A DNA stretch of 64,000 nt from Smallanthus sonchifolius (Eukaryota; Streptophyta; Magnoliopsida; Asterales; Asteraceae), in NCBI GenBank assembly GCA_023525975.1, contig CM042028.1, forward strand, positions 82,459,501 through 82,523,500. Direction: 5' to 3'. The stretch's first letter is position 1, and each line of letters opens with the position of its first letter. A program made the position numbers and the translations under genes. The notes under the pieces are model-generated. The model was not told the origin of the DNA. It did no database searches and saw nothing but the letters and a program-made list of their open reading frames with translations. Positions 56,605 to 64,000 of this stretch are shown in pieces.

Positions 56605-56944
56605 GGCCAATGAGCTGGTGGTGGAGTGGTAAGGAAGAGACCTGATGTTCCTTGTGACCCAGGTTCGATCCATGCCCTCCCTATTAGTTTCTGCGACATG
56701 CAAATGAGGCCTAGCTCTTAGGCTGATGTACCTGAGTTTTACCCACGCCGATCCAGGGTTCGAGCCTCGGCTCTCCCTTAAGCCCGGAAGGGGCCGTATT
56801 GGGTGAGATTTTTCTTTGAATGCTCTCCAACTTTGACGCCAAGTGGGCCCGGTTAAGATAACATATTGGCCAGAGTTGGACGAGACTCTCCCATGTGACG
56901 GGGGTGCGACGTCACAACATTCAATGTCCGTCGTTAAAAAAAAA
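56605..56944 (+). mobile_element. tRNA-derived SINE, about 340 bp
   Basis: Box A-like TGGTGGTGGAGTGGTAAGG, box B GGTTCGATCC, a 3' body with GGGTTCGAGCC, and an A-rich tail at 56935-56944. Confidence 0.65.
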
Positions 56945-57659
56945 GATTTATTAGAGGGGTAGAAAGGTAATTACATGTTATTTTTTTCTTTTTCTTTTTG
57001 ATTAAATTATAATTTTAACTCTCCGTATTTATGATCTTTACACATATATAAAAATCAAATACACATCTTTAATTTAATAAATGATTCAAAAAATTGACAC
57101 GTGTCATCATCAAAATGGCCCTCACACTAATTTTCCTGCCTAAGCCCTGTATAACCCAGAATACACAATGCAAGGATCTAACCTGTAGATCCATAAACAT
57201 GTATATGACCTTATAAATGTCTTCTAACTTGTTTCAAACCTTAAAGTGAAAACGCCCCTTTCGTATTATCTCCGACGGTGAAGCAAGGCGAGATCGGAGG
57301 ATTGGTCGAAGACGGTGACAAGATTGACTCCGACAAGGATGACGCTGGAAACCAGATTCTGTCGCGCGAGTTTTGGCGAGACAAATAGCGAAAATGATAA
57401 TTTACTGTCACAAAAATGCCACTTGTACTTCCTTTCTTTATGTGAAGTATGTTCTTTGGTTTTAGATCTAGGTGATACACCTTAATGAGCGCCGGCAATA
57501 AAGTGATATCTCCTTTCATCGATCTAGGTTTTTTGTTTTCAGATCTATGAATACGTAAGTATTTTGGTTTCTTTTATGTATTTCTATGAGCTAGCAACCC
57601 ATTAGGCAAAGTTCAGATAAGGAAATTTCTTTGTTATGAATTTTTATGTATTTCCCAAC
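56945..57659. other. No gene recognised
   Basis: Includes a short GC-richer block (57240-57390), open on both strands but with no convincing domain. Confidence 0.4.
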
Positions 57660-57975
57660 TAGTTTCATGATTTTATGTGGATTTTAACTGATAAACATGA
57701 TTGAATTGTGCAGATTTTGAAGACTCTGTGTAATTTATAAGAATATCTAGGGTTCAGAACAACATGTTATCAATTATGTAAGTTTGCTTCATTATCTTAT
57801 GATTTTAAGTGGATTTGAACTGATGAACATGATTGAATTGTGTTGATTTTGAGATTCTGTATAATTTATAAGAATATTTAGGGTTTAAAACAGTGTGTTA
57901 TCAATTATGTACGTTTGCTTGATTTCCTTGTGAATTAAAGTGGATTTAAACTCATGAACATGATTGATTATTTGA
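57660..57975. repeat. Tandem repeat, about 125-bp unit
   Basis: Two full copies and one partial copy sharing CATGATTGAATTGTG, TATAATTTATAAGAATAT, AGGGTT and GTTATCAATTATGTA. Confidence 0.8.
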
Positions 57976-58443
57976 ATTGAGCTGTGTAAATAATTAAACC
58001 CGAATAAACGAACGAAAGGGGAGAAACTTAACACGCGAAATAGGTGAGGAAGAGAAGGGGTTGGCCATTCCAGCAATCTCACAACTCTCCCTCATTTCAT
58101 CTCCTTCACACCAAACCCTAGAGAGAGAGGTTCTAGAAAGAGAAAGCTCAAGATCTCCATCTTTTGCCTTCATCTTGCATCTAGATCATCGGGGGACGTT
58201 ATTGGAGGTTGGAGAAGAAGGAAACAAATTAACACGTAACAAAACGACCTCAGATCTGAGTTTCAATTTTGAAATGGGTTTTTAGGGTTTATGGGGTTTT
58301 ATAACATAAAGGTTGGATTTTTACACATGAAAAACAATTTAAAGCTCAGATCTAGCTTTATGGAAGCTACATAAACGTTTTGAACGTAAAAAGTTAGGGT
58401 TTTGGATCGAAAACAGACCTGTAAATGATTTATGTTCTTCGAG

Positions 58444-58800
58444 CGACACTCGAGTGTCGGCCACCTGCATGTGGCGACACTCGAGTGTCGGCCACCTGCA
58501 TGTGGCGACACTCAGCGAGGAAGAAGAAGAGGAGGATCGGCCTTCAGAGAATCGGCTCCTGAGAGTCAGCCCTCTGAGAGTCAGCCTTCAGGATAACATG
58601 CTGAGTATCGGCCCCCTAACACAACACAAAGTCCTGAACGCAAGTTCAGGCGACACTTATGAGTGTGTGGTGACTCTCCTAGCCGACACTCAAGTGTGGC
58701 TGACGACTCTCCTAGCCGACACTCAAGTGTGCCTGGCGACTCTCTGAGCCGACACTCAAGGGAGACTGTCGACACTCTCGGCCGACACTATATGTCTCTG
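58444..58800. repeat. Palindrome-rich CGACACTC tandem repeats
   Basis: Two perfect 16-bp palindromes CGACACTCGAGTGTCG (58444-58459, 58475-58490) lie in 31-bp direct repeats with CCACCTGCATGTGG spacers. They are followed by about four 33-bp units of the type GACTCTCCTAGCCGACACTCAAG (58665-58790). Confidence 0.85.
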
Positions 58801-59159
58801 CCGACTCTTGCATAAAATAATAGAATTCGTACTTTGACTTATGTGCAGATCGGTATACGCACTAGCAATATTTAAGACATCAACTTCGGGTTGAACATCT
58901 ATAGACAAGTGAGTTCTATGTCCCCTATATATTATGTGTAAATGTTTTTCAATGTTTCGGGGTTGGAGTGTATACATGCAAATGAATGAATGATATGAAT
59001 GCTATTATGGCATACGTGTTATATGAAAGTAATGATGAACAAAGAATGAAACCAATGTTTACAAAGAATGAAATGAATGAATCACATAACGTAAAACGAA
59101 TAAAATCTTGCCATATATTTATATATATCGCATGTTATGAATGTATATGTACGTTATGG

Positions 59160-59450
59160 ACAGAAATACGGACTACTTCGGTAGGACGATTCAATGGTGA
59201 CGACTACTACGGTAGACGGACGACCGTGCGACTATTATGCAGACGGTATGTTAAAGTCTAGAAAGGTGGACTAAATACGGACTACTACTGTAGGACGGAG
59301 GCCCTTATTCGAAGCACGGCTTCATAAATAGTTCACGTGGGAAACGGATGTCTTATGGTAGATAGGAGAAAGGACGGACTACGACGGTAGATGCACGGCC
59401 AGAGGTTGCCGGACGGTGATGAAGGACGGACTACTTTAATAGACACGATA
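59160..59450. repeat. Dispersed ACGGACTACnnCGGTAG repeats
   Basis: At least five copies of a degenerate ~20-bp motif with irregular spacing. The flanking 58801-59159 and 59451-59604 show no gene. Confidence 0.65.
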
Positions 59451-59601
59451 TGAATTACGGAGCGTCCGTCTTTGTGATTTACGCAATCAATGGCAGGCTG
59501 ATCACCCTTATGTGTATGGCCAATGAATGTTTAATAGAATAATGATATATTCATATGCACTCACTAATGTGTATAGTCAATGTATGTTCAATGGAAAACG
59601 A

Positions 59602-59604
<3 letters not shown>

Positions 59605-59640
<36 letters not shown>
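59605..59640. repeat. (TA)n microsatellite
   Basis: Uninterrupted TA run at the left edge of the TIR element. Confidence 0.9.
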
Positions 59641-59645
<5 letters not shown>

Positions 59646-60884
59646 GAGGGTTCCAGAGAAAACCAAGAGTTAGGCGAAAACCAAGAAAACCAACTTTTGA
59701 CCATTGATTGAAATTGATCAATGGATGAGATTAATCAATGACAAATATGTAAATATCTAATGGATTTAATTAAATGTTATATGGGTATATTGGGTAGATT
59801 GCAATTTTTATATTTTGAAAACAATCAAAATTCTTTAAAAAACTCTCTCTCTTTCTCTCTCTCCCCAATCTACACCTAAAATTAATTTCATTCAAAATCA
59901 AAACTCAAGATTTATACAAATTATTGAAAAATAGTTGAACGACTGCATTTTTTTTAATCTTTTTTTCAATAATTACATATATGCTTACGCATATGTAAAC
60001 ATTTACCGATATATGCTTACGTATATGTAAACGTGTGTCAACATAAATAATAAAATGAGGAAATAGTAACCGAGTTACATATATATAGTCTAGAGAAAAA
60101 AACTCAGCTTTACATATGGGTCAACAGAACATAAAAAAATGAGAAGAAACCAATTACGTATACGTAGCTCATACAAACTGCCTTCAAGAATTGTCTGGTC
60201 CATGGGTTGCACCTCACCTCTTTGCTGGTCACACGTAGCTCATACGAACGAATTTTGCTTCTGTTGAAATCGGGTTACATATATGTAACTCAAGTTTTAG
60301 GAATAGACCCTGCAATAGTAGATTCATACGTTGTCACACATAAAAATCCCTAATACAATTAATTAACTAATCAACCCTTTTTTTTATTTCTTGTTCACAA
60401 AAACAAAACACATACATAAACTAACTTATTTGAACCTTTGTTCCATCGGTTTGCGTATAAAGCTTTGACTATCATGGGTATATGTGGCACAAGACCCAGC
60501 CGCCAGCATCATTTGTTTGCTTCCTTCTCGATCCATTAGGCTTCAGTGATTGGTTGTTTTACCAGGAATACACCTTCACAATCGTAACTTTTTTTTTGAA
60601 AGACCGTAACTAGAAAGAAGGAATGAAGCCATAGGATTGAAGAGACTATTCATCATTATTGATTTTAAAATGGAAGTTTCAAATAAAAATAAAAATACGT
60701 AAATAAAGGAGATAAATTAGGGATTGGATTTGAAAATCAATAATTATTAAATCAATATTAATGTACAATTACATATATACCCTTTTATATAAAAAACATT
60801 AATTAAAATCTAAATTTTCTGATTGGTTGAAACTGGTTTTCTTGGTTTTCGTCTAACTTTGTGGTTTTCTCTTGATCCTTCCCC

Positions 60885-60888
<4 letters not shown>
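59639..60888. mobile_element. TIR element with TATAGGGG termini, 1.25 kb
   Basis: Long inverted repeats of about 60 bp at high identity. Both read TATAGGGGARGG and, further in, AGAGAAAACC, AGTTAG.CGAAAACCAAG and AAAACCA. It lies between two TA microsatellites, consistent with a TA target. The interior has repeated TATGCTTACGTATATGTAAAC motifs. No transposase frame. Confidence 0.8.
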
Positions 60889-60925
<37 letters not shown>

Positions 60926-61895
60926 TAATGGTAAAAACAAATGACTAATGTTATACCTAATTGCTTTAAACTAGAATTCACCAGCGTTAGCTAACTTTTA
61001 GTATGCACTTCAGGTAACAAGAGAAAAAGACGGGCTAAGACATGATGGCTACCTGGCTCAAGACTGACATCCTGTTAATTGAATTTATGTTAAGATAATG
61101 TTTTCATGTTAATGTTAAGACTTCCGTTGTCTATGTAATTGAATGATGAATGCTTCCACTTTGTTTTTGAATGTTTTAAATACGACGTCGCAGATTGCTA
61201 ATGTTTGTCCAATCGAGTCACTTGATTACGAGTAATTATTCGCCCTTACTCTCATTTATGTATAACATTCATTTGATGTTCGATTTGTTTTATGGATTTG
61301 GATTTTTTTTTGGGGGTTGTTGTTTGACTTTTCTCTCATCATTGAGTGTTTCTTAGACTTTTGATTTTCAAAAAATGATTTGTTTTGGGTAAAAAAGAAT
61401 GAGCACGATGATGAACAGAAATATAAATGCAGATACCGAATCTTGTGATGTTATAAGAACCATTCGACAATTTTGGTGCTCACTATATCATATACTTGTA
61501 GCTTTGTGGACATCTTGATATGGGTTGTTTTGTTATGTAACATCCCGAATATTATATCCTTCAATATCGATTATAGTCAAAGCTCGTTTAATCAAGATTT
61601 TGATTTCATCACCGACCGATCAGAAATTCTTCATCCACGATCATACTTTCTTTATTTTTTTCTCAAAACTTCAGAACACATAAAACCGGATTGAAGGTGC
61701 TCGTACAACATACTTTTTTTGTATTTCGAGTTTGATCGATTTTTGAGAAATGGGAAGATGTTGTTACAATGTACCGGTCTTACGCAGAGAAGACTAGATT
61801 TGGTACCCGCATTGGTCCTATAAAAAGAAGGAAGGAATAACTACACACAATACATTTTAAAGTTATAGATTCATTGGATGTTCATCGTCTAACCA
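60889..61895. other. No gene recognised
   Basis: Starts with a (TA)n(CA)n microsatellite to 60925. Otherwise AT-rich. Confidence 0.5.
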
Positions 61896-62096
61896 TTGAT
61901 TCATTGGATGTTGATGCAAAAATTCTTGTTCGTCGCAACACGTTTAAAGTTAATAGATTGCGGAGCACGTATAAAGTTGAGAGCTCTTAATGGTTCCATA
62001 GGTTTAGAGTTATATGATTTCGTCGAGGTTCATAACCATGGCTTAGTAAACTCGGACTTGACTCGAAAAAGAAGAAAGCTTAGTTTCTTCGAATAA
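61896..62096 (+). pseudogene. FAR1-type DNA-binding domain fragment
   Basis: A 66-codon frame. The segment CGARIKLRALNGSIG then LYDFVEVHNHGLV is the second half of the FAR1/WRKY-GCM1 zinc-binding domain (the C...HNH pattern) of FAR1-related proteins and Mutator-like transposases. No MULE transposase or SWIM domain follows. A transposon or gene relic about 1.7 kb before the MRG gene. Confidence 0.65.
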
Positions 62097-63840
62097 GAGT
62101 ATATCGCCAAATATAAATTGGCAAATGTTGGTTCAACCAAAGCATATAAACTAAAAACTGTAATAAATGGTAGGCATCATATGGTTAGAGGTACCATGAC
62201 TGACTTCATATATTAGCGACAAAGACGCACATAAATTATATTCATACAATCTCTTACTATATAACTTCGTGTACACATAAATTAAATTAATTTCTTTTAC
62301 ATAAAAAAAATTCAATATAATTTCATGCAGACATATAACAAATATAATGATAACCACTTTAATATCAATCAATCGTTAATTAAATCAACTATAATCATCT
62401 ATTTGTTTCTTTAAATCCAAATTGTATTCCATTAATCGAATAAACTTGATATAACAATCATATCATGATCAAGTCAAAAATAAAAGATTGATAAATAATA
62501 AAAAATAATAATAAATGAAGTAAATACCAAATATGAAAAATTACTTTTGCAAATTTGATGAATGAGAATAATAAAATGGTATACAAATTTTAGTTAGATA
62601 AAATGATATGAATGTTTGTTAAACAAAGTAAAAAGATATAATTTATATATTTATGTTTGTTAGTTATAGTAATAAGAATAATAATATCAATTTTTAATTA
62701 ATATAAAAGACAAAATAAAACAAACAAATAAAGAAAAGGACATCATCATTAATTTGATTTGACATTTAATACTAGAGGTTGAAAAAATATAAGATAGTAG
62801 TGACTCTTGAAACTGTTTTGTAGTGATGACTTTAATCGGTGGGAAAAAGCCTTCTAAAGTATAGAATAATGTAAGGCCGTGTACATCAGATTGTGTAGTG
62901 ATCCGACTCCTCCTAAACCTTACGTAAATACGATTATACGAGAGCTAAGTTAAACACCAGATACGTCCTTTTGAGTATATCCAAAAATAAAATCTAATTA
63001 TAAAAAACACTAATAGATAATTGTTGATTTTTTTTTGTTATAAGTTTTAAATTCCAGTGAATTTTGAAACATTCCATGACGCCTAGAATGGGAATTCATA
63101 TTCCTCCCATTCTTGCTAACCATACAAGCATAGAATGGGATTTAGAATTTAATTACTCGACTTTTAAAATATAAAATCACATAGAATTATATTCGAATTC
63201 AAATTTCTTTAAACTTAAAACTTTTATGAATACCAAACTCTAAGTTTGAAACATGTATAAATTTAATAAAAAGAAAGATCATAGTTGATGGGCAATAGTT
63301 CGATGGCTAAAGATAACATGTTGATGTTATAATAACTAAATGGTTAAATACTTATTAAATATACATGTATACTATCAGATAAGTAACAAAAACTATCGTT
63401 TCAGAGAAAGAAAAAGGAAAATCAAGAAGTTAAACTCCTCGAAACAAAATGATTATAAAAGGTATACATATAAAGGATAAATTTTATTCAATCATATTTG
63501 ATGTTAATATTCAACAATAATAATCAAAATGATTAACATTTATATGATCTGAAATTAATTATTACTATGAGTAATTTTAAACAAACATTATGTAATTACT
63601 ATAATTGTTAAAATTTAATTCATATAACATTTTTTTAGCAATAACTGATAAATCTTATTACACTATATGTAATAAATGTAACGGTAACATATGTTATAGA
63701 AGTTTGTTATTTATAGGGTAGATTTATTTGCCGAAATAAAAAAAATAAAATAAATCAAAGGCATGAACAAAATGCATACACACCGCCACCGTAACCCACG
63801 AAATCAAAAAGAGGCGGGTTTACCCCGAACCACTTCGCTA
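62097..63840. other. AT-rich intergenic and MRG promoter region
   Basis: Very AT-rich with no coding signal. The last about 80 bases (CACACCGCCACCGTAACCC) look like the 5' leader of the next gene. Confidence 0.5.
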
Positions 63841-63981
63841 ATGGCGACTTCCAAGGACGATTCCGCCACCGATGCCGACAATTCTGCCGCCAATCGCCGT
63901 CGCGCTAACTCCAATACCAAATTCTTCTCCGACGGAGAGAAAGTTCTCGCGTACCACGGCCCTCGTATTTACGAAGCAAAG
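63841..63981 (+). CDS. MRG1/2: MRG family chromodomain protein, first exon only
   Basis: Exon 1 of 47 codons (start MATSKDDSATDAD), cut by the window end. After a short polar N-terminus the chromobarrel begins: FFSDGEKVLAYHGPRIYEAK, matching MRG15/MORF-related proteins (in plants MRG1 and MRG2). These read H3K36me2/3 and link it to histone acetylation at flowering genes. The frame before ..YEAK is complete. Family members continue with a V-x-K segment, so a splice junction is expected here, and the bases are AAG|GCATGT: a GC rather than GT donor. No in-frame stop precedes the window end, so the true exon end is an inference. Confidence 0.85.
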
Positions 63982-64000
63982 GCATGTGCATTATTTTCAT

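Noticed and set aside
48706..56944. tRNA genes at the SINE heads
   Set aside because: They have box A/B-like motifs but no full cloverleaf, and carry A-rich tails.
57241..57519. Minus-strand frame with HLDLKPKNIL, like a kinase catalytic loop
   Set aside because: No other kinase motif (no DFG or APE) on either side. Probably chance or a very short relic.
61538..61560. TGTAACATCCCGAA, like the start of LTR C
   Set aside because: The similarity stops after about 14 bases and no matching 3' end or duplication is found.

Overview
This is nuclear DNA from a flowering plant, most likely a eudicot. It is AT-rich, has intron-bearing genes with GT-AG splice sites, and is crowded with hAT, PIF/Harbinger, Mutator-related, SINE and LTR elements. 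The LTR families look like those of Asteraceae, but that placement is an inference.

Layout. Positions 1-7.7 kb hold DNA-transposon relics (an ATTCGAAT-rich element, a decayed PIF/Harbinger element, a hAT element with 8-bp target duplication) and a broken intron-bearing coiled-coil gene. At 7.7-9.1 kb is an intact single-exon GT47 xyloglucan galactosyltransferase gene, with a hAT element in its upstream region. At 10.4-16.7 kb is a complete 14-exon HOS15-type LisH/WD40 gene on the minus strand. Its intron 2 carries apparent mitochondrial DNA, including a whole tRNA-Pro(UGG).

From 17.4 to 46.0 kb lies one nested stack of mobile elements, readable layer by layer from exact or near-exact target duplications. 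A hAT element (8-bp duplication CCCCGACC) sits in a minisatellite. Inside it is a plus-strand solo LTR, B. Inside B are (i) solo LTR C, itself split by a very young Athila-type Ty3 element, A, and (ii) a Tekay-type Ty3 element, D, of the same LTR family as B but in the opposite orientation. Both full-length elements keep long ORFs, tRNA primer sites and polypurine tracts. A is broken by two stop codons. D has three stops and a small RT deletion.

The right third (46-64 kb) is a patchwork of more hAT elements, tRNA-derived SINEs, TIR elements inserted in TA microsatellites, possible Helitron ends, relics of OTU-protease and FAR1-type domains, and several tandem repeats. Two host genes are visible there: a small secreted-peptide precursor of the SGPSxxGxGH (PIP/PIP-like) class at 49.3-49.6 kb, and at the window end the first exon of an MRG chromodomain gene with an apparent GC splice donor.

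The host genes have unrelated roles (cell wall, chromatin repression, peptide signalling, H3K36me reading) and share no operon-like logic. Coordinates of spliced exons were worked out by hand from splice signals, reading-frame phase and recalled family sequence.
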